Positions 18,076-26,692 of a stretch of DNA of 35,020 bases are shown piece after piece. Each line of letters begins with the position of its first letter. Position 1 is the stretch's first letter. The stretch comes from Syntrophomonadaceae bacterium. GTDB lineage: Bacteria > Bacillota_D > Dethiobacteria > DTU022 > PWGO01. The notes under the pieces are model-generated. The model was given only the letters and a program-made list of their open reading frames with translations. It was not told where the DNA came from and made no database searches. The DNA is taken from positions 1-35,020 of the forward strand of contig PWGT01000145.1 of the NCBI GenBank assembly GCA_003554535.1. Reading direction: 5' to 3'. Made by a program: the position numbers and the translations under genes.

Positions 18076-19410
18076 TTGCTGGAAACAAGGGTTCCTCCAC
18101 ATAATTTAGATGCGGAACAATCTGTCTTAGGGGCTATGGTTATTGAAAAAGAAGCTGCATATTTAGCCCAGGAGTTATTGAGCGAAAATGACTTTTATCG
18201 GACCGCGCATCAAAAAATATTTAATGCCATTACCAACTTGTTAGATCAAAACGAACCGGTAGATATGATTACCCTCACTGACGAGCTCCGGAGCCAGGGC
18301 ATCCTGGAAGAAATTGGTGGGTATACCTATGTTACCACCCTGGTTAATACAGTCCCTACTGCGGCCAATGTTCAATATTATGCCCGCATCATTAAAGAAA
18401 AGTCTATTTTGCGTAACATAATCCAGGTGTCAACTGAGATTGTAAGAGAAAGTTACGAAATTCCGGATAATGTAGAAGAGTTCCTGGACAAGGCCGAGCA
18501 ATTGATCTTTGAAGTTGCCACCCATACTTCCGACAAAGGTTTTGTGCAACTGAAAGATGTTTTAACCGAAACTTTTGACCGCATTGAAAGGCTTACTGAG
18601 AAAAAGTCTGGAGTAACCGGTATCCCTACTGGTTTTTTAGATTTTGATCAGCTAACTGCCGGGCTTCATGAATCAGACCTGATCATTTTAGCTGCCAGGC
18701 CTGCTATGGGAAAGACAACTTTTGCTTTAAATATAGCCCAGCATGTTGCTGTAAATGAAAAGTTACCGGTTGCTTTTTATAGCCTGGAAATGTCCAAAGA
18801 GCAGCTGGCCCAGCGGATGTTATGCTCTCAGGCCCAGGTGGATTCCCAAAAACTGCGCAATGGTTTTTTGGCCAAGGATGACTGGCCTAAGCTGGTTAAC
18901 GCGGTAGGTCCTCTTAGTGAAGCGGAATTGTTTATTGACGACAACGCCGGCCAGACTGTCATGGAAATACGTTCTAAAGCCCGGCGCTTGAAGGCGGAAA
19001 AAGGCCTCAGCGCTATTTTTATTGATTATTTGCAACTAATGAGCAGCCAGGGTAAAAGTGAAAACAGGCAGCAAGAATTGTCGGATATTTCACGTTCTCT
19101 AAAAGCTCTGGCCAAGGAGTTGAATATCCCGGTAATCGCCCTTTCCCAGTTGAGCCGGGCCGTAGAAAAGAGAACTGACCGCAGGCCTATTTTAAGTGAT
19201 TTGATGGAATCGGGAGGAATTGAGGCTAATGCGGATATGGTAATTTTTATTTATCGGGAAGACTATTATGTAGAAGAAGCGGAAAAGAAAAACATAGCGG
19301 AAATAATTGTGGCCAAGCAGCGAAATGGCCCGGTTGGAAAGTTTGAGCTTTATTTTATGGATCATTTTGTAAAGTTTGGCAACTTGAGTGCTGAATATGC
19401 CGAGCATTGA
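18076..19410 (+). CDS. dnaB: Replicative DNA helicase DnaB
   Basis: The 444-residue hexameric 5'-3' helicase of the replication fork (called DnaC in B. subtilis). The N-terminal collar domain begins VPPHNLDAEQSVLGAM; the RecA-like domain has Walker A ARPAMGKTT (207-215), IFIDYLQLM (Walker B), and SQLSRAVEKR and RPILSDLMESGGIEANAD near the C-terminus. No intein is present. The start is a TTG at 18076 with TGGAGGGG upstream. It follows rplI by 128 bases, the standard rplI-dnaB order. Together with the DciA-type protein it supplies helicase loading functions. Confidence 0.98.
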   Translation: MLETRVPPHNLDAEQSVLGAMVIEKEAAYLAQELLSENDFYRTAHQKIFNAITNLLDQNEPVDMITLTDELRSQGILEEIGGYTYVTTLVNTVPTAANVQYYARIIKEKSILRNIIQVSTEIVRESYEIPDNVEEFLDKAEQLIFEVATHTSDKGFVQLKDVLTETFDRIERLTEKKSGVTGIPTGFLDFDQLTAGLHESDLIILAARPAMGKTTFALNIAQHVAVNEKLPVAFYSLEMSKEQLAQRMLCSQAQVDSQKLRNGFLAKDDWPKLVNAVGPLSEAELFIDDNAGQTVMEIRSKARRLKAEKGLSAIFIDYLQLMSSQGKSENRQQELSDISRSLKALAKELNIPVIALSQLSRAVEKRTDRRPILSDLMESGGIEANADMVIFIYREDYYVEEAEKKNIAEIIVAKQRNGPVGKFELYFMDHFVKFGNLSAEYAEH

Positions 19411-19479
19411 ACTTTAAAAAATTTTGCTATTGATGATCCTTTTCTTTCCACTCTCCAACAATTGTGGGGTGAGTTATTT

Positions 19480-20871
19480 TTGAGTAGCAATGAGTATGAT
19501 GTAATTATTATTGGGGCTGGTCCCTCTGGGATATTTGCCGCCATGGAGCTTTACAAACAAAAGAATGGTTTGAAAATATTGGTGCTGGAAAAAGGCAAGG
19601 ATATTAACCAGCGCAAGTGTTTTGTTAAATCCGGAGAAAGCTCGTGTTTGCATTGCAAACCCTGCTTGTTGATTTGCGGTTTTGGCGGAGCCGGTGCTTT
19701 TAGCGATGGCAAATTAACGCTTTCACCTCAATTTGGTGGTGTGCTTAGTGATTATGTTAGCTCCAAAGTGGTAGAAGAGCTTATCAATTATGTGGATCAA
19801 GAATACTTGTCTTATGGGGCTCCTGCTGATTTGTACGGAGCTGATGATGAGACCACCAAAGATTTGAAACGCCAAGCAGCAACGGCTGACTTGAATCTAA
19901 TTCCGGCCCAGATCAGGCATCTGGGCACTGAAAACTGCAACCTTATCCTGACCCGGATGCGGGAAAAGCTGGAGCAGCAGATCGATATCCGCACCAGTGA
20001 AGGAGTAAGGGAGGTTTTGGTGGAAGATGGTAAGGCCAGGGGGGTTTTGACTGAAGAAGATCAGACCTACTTTGCTCCTTGTGTAATATGCGGCCCTGGC
20101 CGTGCTGGGGCTGAGTGGTTTTTAGAGGAGAGCAAAAAATTAGGCCTTAAAGGAGTTAACAACCCTGTAGATATTGGAGTGCGCGTGGAGGTGCCGGGGG
20201 TAACCATGGAGCACCTCACGGCCAAACTTTATGAGTCCAAGCTTGTGTATTATTCGCCATCTTTTGACGACCGGGTTCGCACTTTTTGCATGAACCCATT
20301 CGGGGAAGTGGTGGCCGAAAACAACAATGGCCTTATTACTGTAAACGGACACAGCTATGCCCATAAGCAGACAGCGAATACCAACTTTGCCCTGCTGGTG
20401 AGCAAGATGTTTACCGAACCTTTTAGAGAACCCATTCGCTATGGCAAATATATAGCCAGCTTGGCTAACATGCTGGGCGATGGCGTACTTATCCAGAGGC
20501 TGGGTGATCTGCTGGAAGGCCGGCGTTCTACCCAGGATCGCATTGACCGGGGCCTGGTAACTCCTACTATGCCACAAGCCACTCCGGGTGATCTGAGCCT
20601 GGTTTTACCTTATCGTCATCTAACTTCACTCTTAGAGATGCTGGAAGCTCTGGACAAGGTGGCTCCGGGGGTTAATTCCCGCCACACTCTTTTATATGGG
20701 GTGGAAGTGAAATTTTATTCCTACCGTCTGGAGTTGACTCCTGCCCTGGAAACTCAGATCGAAAATCTTTTCGCGGTGGGAGATGGAGCAGGAGTAACCC
20801 GGGGACTGGTCCAAGCCTCGGCGTCAGGGGTTATAGCCGCCAGGGAAGTTTTAGAGAGGATGGAGAATTAA
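19480..20871 (+). CDS. Uncharacterised FAD-dependent dehydrogenase (COG2509-like)
   Basis: A 463-residue flavoprotein. The N-terminal Rossmann motif is VIIIGAGPSGIFAAMEL with the acidic residue VLEKGKD; a second FAD contact is near the C-terminus, NLFAVGDGAGVTRGLVQASASG. Between are a four-cysteine stretch CLHCKPCLLIC and the following GFGGAGAFSDGKLTLSPQFGG, which is typical of this poorly characterised family. Cysteines may be structural, redox-active or metal-binding. The start is TTG at 19480 with GGGGTGAG upstream; an in-frame TTG at 19462 lies before that site. It is 69 bases after dnaB and no terminator was seen after either gene. Substrate unknown. Confidence 0.8.
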   Translation: MSSNEYDVIIIGAGPSGIFAAMELYKQKNGLKILVLEKGKDINQRKCFVKSGESSCLHCKPCLLICGFGGAGAFSDGKLTLSPQFGGVLSDYVSSKVVEELINYVDQEYLSYGAPADLYGADDETTKDLKRQAATADLNLIPAQIRHLGTENCNLILTRMREKLEQQIDIRTSEGVREVLVEDGKARGVLTEEDQTYFAPCVICGPGRAGAEWFLEESKKLGLKGVNNPVDIGVRVEVPGVTMEHLTAKLYESKLVYYSPSFDDRVRTFCMNPFGEVVAENNNGLITVNGHSYAHKQTANTNFALLVSKMFTEPFREPIRYGKYIASLANMLGDGVLIQRLGDLLEGRRSTQDRIDRGLVTPTMPQATPGDLSLVLPYRHLTSLLEMLEALDKVAPGVNSRHTLLYGVEVKFYSYRLELTPALETQIENLFAVGDGAGVTRGLVQASASGVIAAREVLERMEN

Positions 20872-20956
20872 ACCGAAAAAAGTGCCTGAAGACAAATTTA
20901 ACAATTTTTTTTAGAAGTCAGGGAGGAATTTTGAACAATAAACAGAATCTATCACT

Positions 20957-20985
20957 TTGGACATTGAATATTATGAAAGTTTAAT
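20957..20985 (+). promoter_or_regulatory. Weak candidate promoter for the M23 gene
   Basis: TTGGAC (20957-20962), 17 bases, TTTAAT (20980-20985). The -35 match is poor. It would give a leader of about 120 bases that is purine-rich near 21007-21045. Confidence 0.25.
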
Positions 20986-21112
20986 ATGTTTACTGATTCT
21001 TAACAATAGAGAAAACAGAGAGAAAAGAGAGAAAAAGAGCAAAATCAGCCAAGAGTAACTAACCAGCACTTACACATATAAATAATATTAACAGAGCAGG
21101 AGGAGCAGAAGA

Positions 21113-22537
21113 ATGAAGAGTTTTGATGTAACACGGGGGTACTGGCGACAACGAGAGAAAATACTTGAAAAAGGAAAGACAATCTTTAGCAAAATAAATC
21201 AAAAACTGAAAACTTACATACCTTCACGCCGGTCTGCAAATCCGGCAACATTTATGATGGCGTCATGCTTGGTCCTCTCTCTTTGCCTTGGTATATATAG
21301 CTATTATGAAAATTTCTATCACACTGTATATTTTGAAGATTCCAAACTTGGCCTGGTAGAAGACACCGAAACTGTGGAGAGCTTTATGGATGAGCTAGCC
21401 GAAATTATGAGTGAGCAATATGACACCAGGGTGGAAGTAGAATCTTCGGTGCGATTTTCCGAAGCGGAATTTCATCCCACCCACCTTGATGATACCGAAG
21501 AAATTTTAAGTTTTTTGACTGAAGAACTGGAGTATTCTACCTGGGCTTATAAGGTGACTATAGATGACCAGGCCAGTTTTTACCTTTACAACCCTAAGTC
21601 CTACGAGGAATTAATTGAAGAGATAAAAAACACCCATATCCAGCTTGCCGGTGAAGAGCGGGAGCTTATTAGCATAGAACTCAAAGAAGAAATTAAAGGC
21701 ACTTGGGAACAAGTTTCTCCGGAAGAAGTAATGACTACCCAGGAAGCTTTTGCTTATCTTTCCCCTGATGAACCATTCCAGAGAGTTCATCTGAGTTCTC
21801 GTGGAGCAAGGGAAGTTGATGATGAAGATTCGGAAGACGATGTTTTTAATGAGCTTACCCTGGTTTCGGTGGAAGAATACAAAGAAGAAGAATCTATTTC
21901 CTATGATACTCAGTATGAAGATTCGGATGAATTGAAGCGTGGAGAGAGCGAAGTTAAGGAAGAGGGGAAAAAAGGAGTTAAAGAAATTGTTTATCATATA
22001 ACCTGGGAAAATGATGAGAAAGTGGAAAAGGAAAAAGTCGAGGAAATAGTTGCAGAGGAACCCCAGGACGAGATCATACTTGAAGGAACTAAAACTCATA
22101 CTTATTCCTCGAGTGAGGTTAGCGAAGGGTCGGGGGATTTCATCTGGCCTATCCCCAGTTCGTATGATGGTGGAGGCAGAGTTACCCGTGGTTTCTCTGG
22201 CGGACACTCCGGATTGGATATTTACGCTTCCACTTTGACGAGCACCCCTATTGTGGCAGCAGGTTCCGGCACGGTAGTATCTGCGTCTTATGATGGTGGC
22301 TATGGTAAAACAGTGGTAATCGATCACGGCAGCCATTATACCGTTTACGCCCATTGCAGCGAAATGCTGGTAAGTTCCGGGGAAAGTGTGGAAAAAGGAA
22401 GCACTATTGCCTATATGGGTAATACGGGCCGCACTTATGGTCGCACGGGCATTCATTTACACTTTGAAATTCGCACCAAGTCCGGTGGCGGTGGATGGAA
22501 GAGTGCTAACCCGGTAAATCCCCGCGATTACTTTTAG
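21113..22537 (+). CDS. Membrane-anchored M23 peptidase with G5 domain
   Basis: The 474-residue protein has a basic cytoplasmic N-terminus (residues 1-43), one membrane helix (about 44-65, FMMASCLVLSLCLGIYSYY), a long acidic extracytoplasmic region, a G5-type domain (roughly 265-335, SISYDTQYEDSDELKRGESE ... EEIVAEE) and a C-terminal LytM/M23 domain. Catalytic metal ligands are intact: GGHSGLDI (H365, D369) and HLHFEI (H448, H450), with VYAHCSEM between. This should be an active peptidoglycan endopeptidase; G5 domains bind cell-wall or glycan components. AGGAGGAGC precedes the ATG. A terminator follows, and walRK lie next, consistent with envelope remodelling. Spore or division roles are possible but not shown. 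Confidence 0.9.
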   Translation: MKSFDVTRGYWRQREKILEKGKTIFSKINQKLKTYIPSRRSANPATFMMASCLVLSLCLGIYSYYENFYHTVYFEDSKLGLVEDTETVESFMDELAEIMSEQYDTRVEVESSVRFSEAEFHPTHLDDTEEILSFLTEELEYSTWAYKVTIDDQASFYLYNPKSYEELIEEIKNTHIQLAGEERELISIELKEEIKGTWEQVSPEEVMTTQEAFAYLSPDEPFQRVHLSSRGAREVDDEDSEDDVFNELTLVSVEEYKEEESISYDTQYEDSDELKRGESEVKEEGKKGVKEIVYHITWENDEKVEKEKVEEIVAEEPQDEIILEGTKTHTYSSSEVSEGSGDFIWPIPSSYDGGGRVTRGFSGGHSGLDIYASTLTSTPIVAAGSGTVVSASYDGGYGKTVVIDHGSHYTVYAHCSEMLVSSGESVEKGSTIAYMGNTGRTYGRTGIHLHFEIRTKSGGGGWKSANPVNPRDYF

Positions 22538-22607
22538 CTTGTTGTCAGTCTTGCATGTCTTGCATTAAGGAAACTTAAAGTTGGTTAAAAGGGTTTAAGT
22601 ATTTACG

Positions 22608-22634
22608 CCAAAGGCCCCCGGTCTTTGGTTTTTT
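22608..22634 (+). terminator. Rho-independent terminator after the M23 gene
   Basis: CCAAAG pairs with CTTTGG around a 9-base loop and is followed by six T residues, about 70 bases past the stop. It isolates the M23 gene from the walR operon. Confidence 0.8.
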
Positions 22635-22731
22635 GTGCGTGTTCAGGCGTGAAGGTGAATTGGGGATGATAGGGAATGCAGGTTGCGGGGAGGATATGGG
22701 AAACTCCAACGCGAATTGCATGGTTAAAACT

Positions 22732-22740
22732 TGTTATAAA
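22732..22740 (+). promoter_or_regulatory. Candidate extended -10 promoter for walR operon
   Basis: TGT followed by TATAAA, an extended -10, lies about 25 bases upstream of the walR start. No strong -35 is present. The 228-base gap otherwise holds only the terminator. Confidence 0.35.
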
Positions 22741-22765
22741 AGAACTTTGATTTACAGGAGGTCTG

Positions 22766-23458
22766 ATGTCAGATAAGATATTGGTAGTAGATGATGAAAG
22801 ATCAATAGGCGAGATTCTCCAATACAGCCTGGAAAAAGAAGGCTATGAAGCGGAACTGGTTTTTGATGGAGAAGAAGCGCTACATAAAATAAATCAGGAA
22901 GACTTTGATCTGGTTTTACTCGATATCATGCTTCCGGGAAAAGATGGCTTTCAAGTATGTCAAGAAATTCGCACTTATCACAGTAAAATCCCCGTTATTA
23001 TGATTACCGCCAAGGAAGAAGAAGTAGATAAAGTAGTAGGCCTGGAGCTTGGCGCCGATGATTACATAACCAAGCCTTTTAGTGTCCGTGAGGTGGTTGC
23101 CCGGGTTAAGGCTGTTCTGCGCCGGTCGCATGAAAGCAGCCAGGCTTCCGGTTCCCGTTTGAGATTGGGCGATATTGAAGTTGATTTTAACACCATGGAG
23201 GCTTTTAAAGGTGGCAAGTTAATAGAGCTTACATTCCGCGAATTTGCCCTGTTAACTTTTTTGATGCAGCGGCAAAATCATGTCTTTTCCAGGGAGAAGC
23301 TGTTGAATGAAGTCTGGGGTTATGACTATACCGGCGAGGAAAGAACTGTGGATGTCATGATCAGGCGCCTGCGGGAAAAGATTGAAGACAATCCGGCCGA
23401 TCCCGAATATATCTGTACCAAAAGAGGGGTAGGCTATTATTTCCGAGGGAGAGGCTGA
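22766..23458 (+). CDS. walR: Response regulator WalR (YycF)
   Basis: The 230-residue OmpR/PhoB-type regulator has a receiver domain with acidic pocket (DDERSIG), phosphoacceptor D53 in LLDIMLPGKDGF and K in ITKPFS, and a winged-helix DNA-binding domain from about 130 ending VMIRRLREKIEDNPADPEYICTKRGVGYYF. WalR controls cell-wall hydrolase genes in Firmicutes, sensing via WalK. AGGAGGTC precedes the ATG. walK begins 2 bases after its stop, and yycH and yycI follow, which makes WalR the firm call rather than another OmpR-type regulator. Confidence 0.93.
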   Translation: MSDKILVVDDERSIGEILQYSLEKEGYEAELVFDGEEALHKINQEDFDLVLLDIMLPGKDGFQVCQEIRTYHSKIPVIMITAKEEEVDKVVGLELGADDYITKPFSVREVVARVKAVLRRSHESSQASGSRLRLGDIEVDFNTMEAFKGGKLIELTFREFALLTFLMQRQNHVFSREKLLNEVWGYDYTGEERTVDVMIRRLREKIEDNPADPEYICTKRGVGYYFRGRG

Positions 23459-23460
23459 TA

Positions 23461-25275
23461 ATGTTTAAAGGTTTGCAGTGGAAAATTGTGTTGTTATATT
23501 CTTCCCTCATCCTTTTTGCCCTTTTGCTGATAGGAGTATACCTGGTCCAATCCCTGGAAAATTATTATATGCGAAACTTTATCGAGGGAGTGGAAACTCA
23601 GGCCAAGCTGCTTTCCAACTTTCTATCCCCGCGCATTTACGATGATGAGGGCGAAGAACATATTGCGGATATCGTAGAAGGTTTTCGCGGCACCCGGGAT
23701 TTTGACATAGTTGTCCTGGACCGCAATTCCCGGGTAATTGGCACTTCCGGTTCCCAGGATATGCTTGGCAAGCGAATCATCCAGGAAGAGGTTACTAAGG
23801 CCCTGGCCGGAAATCCCAAAGATGAAATACGCATTAACCCCAACAATGAACAACGGTATTATTACCTGGCTCATCCCGTAACTTATGAGGATATGATTGT
23901 TGGGGTTATTTATCTGAGTAGTTCTTTGCATAATATTGATCAGACTCTGCGCGAGATTAAAGGATACATTATTAGCGGTTCAGCGGTGGTTTTGATCATC
24001 AGCTTTACCATTGGCATGGTTTTGACCCGGACTATCACTTCGCCCATACGGGAAGTGACTCAAAAATCGGAACAGCTGGCGCAGGGAGATTTTTCCCAGC
24101 GTATTACTGCTTATTCGGAAGATGAAATCGGGCAGCTGGTTAACATGTATAATTACCTTGCATCGCGTTTGCAAAGCACCCTGGAAGAAATATCTGAGGA
24201 AAAAAGTAAGGTGGAAGCCATTCTGAATTATATGCGCGATGGGGTGATAGCTCTTGATGCCTCAGGAGTGTTGATTCATATTAACCCCGCAGCACAAGAG
24301 TTGCTCACTTCCCTGGGTGAAGAACCTTTACAAATAGGCAAACCTCCCCGTTTTCTACTTGATCATTTGATCGGCAACTATGCCCTTGATGAATTTTACC
24401 GGGAAGGTACGCCCTTGACTTTTGAAACTACCTGGGAAGATCCTTATCGGGTGCTACGGGTAAATCTTGCTCCCTTCCAGGTGGAGGAAGGAATGCTCAG
24501 AGGTATGCTGGTGGTATTGCAAGATATTACCAGGGAAAAAGAGATGATTCACCGCCAGCAAGAGTTTGTAGCTAATGTTTCTCACGAGTTAAAGACCCCT
24601 CTTACCTCTATCAAGAGTTATGTGGAAACATTGCTGGATGAAGCCCTGGATGACAAAGAGGTGGCGTACCGTTTCTTGCAGGTAGTAGATAATGAAACCG
24701 AAAGAATGGTTTCCCTGGTGAAGGACCTTTTGACCCTTTCCAAACTGGATGCCCAGGCTGATGATTTTATACGTTCCCAGGTTTATTTACAGGATGTTTT
24801 GGAGGAAGTCATTACCAATACCCGCCTGTATAACTCACAAGGGCCGGAAATTGAATTAAATATCCAGGAAGATCTTTCACCGGTATATGCTGATCGAAGC
24901 CAAATAAACCAGGTTTTTGTCAACCTACTAACTAATGCTGTTCAATATACCTCTGCAGAGGGAAGGGTGGAGGTTGTTACAGTGGAAGAAGATGGATGGA
25001 TATATGCATGTATTCGCGATACGGGGATTGGCATTCCTGAAGAAGAAATCCCCCGCGTTTTTGAAAGGTTTTACCGGGTGGATAAAACCCGTTCCCGTGA
25101 TTATGGAGGTACAGGGTTGGGGCTTTCCATCACCCGCCAGGTAGTGGAAAGCCATGGAGGGAAAATATGGATTGAGAGTGAGCTGGACGAAGGCACGGCT
25201 GTTTGGATTGCTCTGCCGGCTTACCTGGAAAGTGAGAGTGAACAAGATGGCACCGCTGCCGGGGGAAAAGCTTAA
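23461..25275 (+). CDS. walK: Sensor histidine kinase WalK (YycG)
   Basis: The 604-residue kinase has membrane helices at about 9-30 and 168-189, an extracytoplasmic sensing domain between, a HAMP domain (about 190-242, beginning TSPIREVTQKSEQLAQGDFS), a PAS domain (about 255-355), HisKA with H375 in FVANVSHELKTPLTSIKSY, and HATPase_c with NAVQYT, DTGIGIP and GGTGLGLSI. WalK phosphorylates WalR according to lipid II or wall state and is modulated by YycH and YycI. Gene order walR-walK-yycH-yycI identifies it. Nothing appears truncated. Confidence 0.94.
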   Translation: MFKGLQWKIVLLYSSLILFALLLIGVYLVQSLENYYMRNFIEGVETQAKLLSNFLSPRIYDDEGEEHIADIVEGFRGTRDFDIVVLDRNSRVIGTSGSQDMLGKRIIQEEVTKALAGNPKDEIRINPNNEQRYYYLAHPVTYEDMIVGVIYLSSSLHNIDQTLREIKGYIISGSAVVLIISFTIGMVLTRTITSPIREVTQKSEQLAQGDFSQRITAYSEDEIGQLVNMYNYLASRLQSTLEEISEEKSKVEAILNYMRDGVIALDASGVLIHINPAAQELLTSLGEEPLQIGKPPRFLLDHLIGNYALDEFYREGTPLTFETTWEDPYRVLRVNLAPFQVEEGMLRGMLVVLQDITREKEMIHRQQEFVANVSHELKTPLTSIKSYVETLLDEALDDKEVAYRFLQVVDNETERMVSLVKDLLTLSKLDAQADDFIRSQVYLQDVLEEVITNTRLYNSQGPEIELNIQEDLSPVYADRSQINQVFVNLLTNAVQYTSAEGRVEVVTVEEDGWIYACIRDTGIGIPEEEIPRVFERFYRVDKTRSRDYGGTGLGLSITRQVVESHGGKIWIESELDEGTAVWIALPAYLESESEQDGTAAGGKA

Positions 25276-26692
25276 AACAATTTTGCTGGTAGTTCTGGTT
25301 TTGACCAGCCTGGTTATGACATACCTGGTGTGGTATGGCATGCCCCCCTATGAAGAAACCGAGGTTGTTTTTCAGGAATCTTTCTTTTTTGAAGAGCCCA
25401 AGGAAAAGGTGGAAACTATCAAGCCGGAGCAAATCTTAATTCCTGTGGAAGAGGAACAAAAAGTTATTTTAAACCAGCAGCAAGAAAAATATGAACAAAT
25501 ATGGACAGAAATTAAGCCGCTTCTGGAGGAAAACTTGTCTGAAGAAGAGCAGGTTGGCTCTGACCAGCTTCCGGAAGACGATGCCTGCCTAATGGTGGAG
25601 TTTGATCCCCCCTTTCCAATTGAAATAGAGCATATTCCCTATCTTGCAGGGTTGAATCAGCTAATGCGGCTAGAATTTTATTTTGCATCGGAAACGTTTA
25701 TTCGTCTGGAAGGAGAAGAGGAGTTTCAATATGAGCTCCCCGAAGATGATTTTGTTGAGCTGCAGGAGATGGTAGCGGATTTTGAAGATAGCGATTTGCC
25801 CCGCTACGAATTGTTAGAACTGGAAGCGGACAATGATGAAAATGAAGATATAGAAGATCTTGATCTTGATCTGGATATTGAGGATCCGGAAGAAATTGAG
25901 CTGGAAATAATTCAGGATATATATCTGCCTGTGGAAGAAGTGGAGATGTATAACTATATTGACTTGATGCGTGAGGATTTGGCCCTGGAAGAACTTTTAC
26001 AGGCTGTTTTTGTTAATCACAAACTTGCCCGCCAGATTGAAGAGCCTGATGGAACTTTGATCTTTACTGATGGCGAGAAGGGCTTGCGAGTATCCAAGTA
26101 CCTGGAATACACGGCCCCAAAACTGGAAGGGAGCGCTGCCACCCATTCCTATGATGGCGCTATCCAGGAAGCCAATGAATTCTTATGTTATTATGGGGGA
26201 TGGCCGGACGGTCTTTACTTGGATGCTATCTCCCGTACCGATGAGACAGGTATACCTGGAGGTGAAGGATATTTTAATGCCCGCTGGCGGTATTACCACC
26301 AGGGCTATCCTGTGGTGGGCAACCTGGGGGAAACAGAAGTGAAGTTTAATGACCGCGGTTTGTATTTTTATCAGCGAACTTTGTTTGCACCGGGAGATTC
26401 AACAGGAGAAAAGAAAAATATTTCCTGGAATAAAAAAGTTTTAAGCAGGGCATTGGAATTTTATGTCGAACAAAATATAGAGGAATATATAAATGAGGAT
26501 AATGAATCTGCAGAGTCATTCCACCTAGAAGATATTTACCTCGCTTATCATCTGGAGGATTTTATTGAAAACAACCTGGCACGTGCTTACCCGGTGTGGG
26601 TGGTTGAAATAGAAGGCGAAGTCATTTACCTGGATGTTTCTGAACTAAATCCTTTCTGGCGGGGAGAAGAAGATGAATATATCGAAAGCTAA
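25247..26692 (+). CDS. yycH: WalRK regulator YycH (WalH)
   Basis: The 481-residue protein has an N-terminal membrane helix (about 10-29, KTILLVVLVLTSLVMTYLVW) and a large external domain, as in YycH, which modulates WalK with YycI. Its position between walK and yycI is the main support, and the sequence is divergent. A remarkable acidic segment at residues 178-222 (DNDENEDIEDLDLDLDIEDP) is rich in Asp and Glu. The ATG at 25247 overlaps walK; a GTG at 25238 is an alternative, and ribosome site support is weak for both, suggesting translational coupling. Confidence 0.82.
   Translation: MAPLPGEKLKTILLVVLVLTSLVMTYLVWYGMPPYEETEVVFQESFFFEEPKEKVETIKPEQILIPVEEEQKVILNQQQEKYEQIWTEIKPLLEENLSEEEQVGSDQLPEDDACLMVEFDPPFPIEIEHIPYLAGLNQLMRLEFYFASETFIRLEGEEEFQYELPEDDFVELQEMVADFEDSDLPRYELLELEADNDENEDIEDLDLDLDIEDPEEIELEIIQDIYLPVEEVEMYNYIDLMREDLALEELLQAVFVNHKLARQIEEPDGTLIFTDGEKGLRVSKYLEYTAPKLEGSAATHSYDGAIQEANEFLCYYGGWPDGLYLDAISRTDETGIPGGEGYFNARWRYYHQGYPVVGNLGETEVKFNDRGLYFYQRTLFAPGDSTGEKKNISWNKKVLSRALEFYVEQNIEEYINEDNESAESFHLEDIYLAYHLEDFIENNLARAYPVWVVEIEGEVIYLDVSELNPFWRGEEDEYIES

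Noticed and set aside
20140..20577. 145-codon minus-strand frame over the FAD protein
   Set aside because: Fully inside a well-supported gene on the other strand, no ribosome site or recognisable motif.
21611..22456. A 281-codon open frame on the minus strand over the M23 gene
   Set aside because: The plus-strand frame has a membrane helix, catalytic M23 motifs and a ribosome site; the antisense frame is a low-complexity shadow (rich in Phe, Ile, Asn) with no domain.
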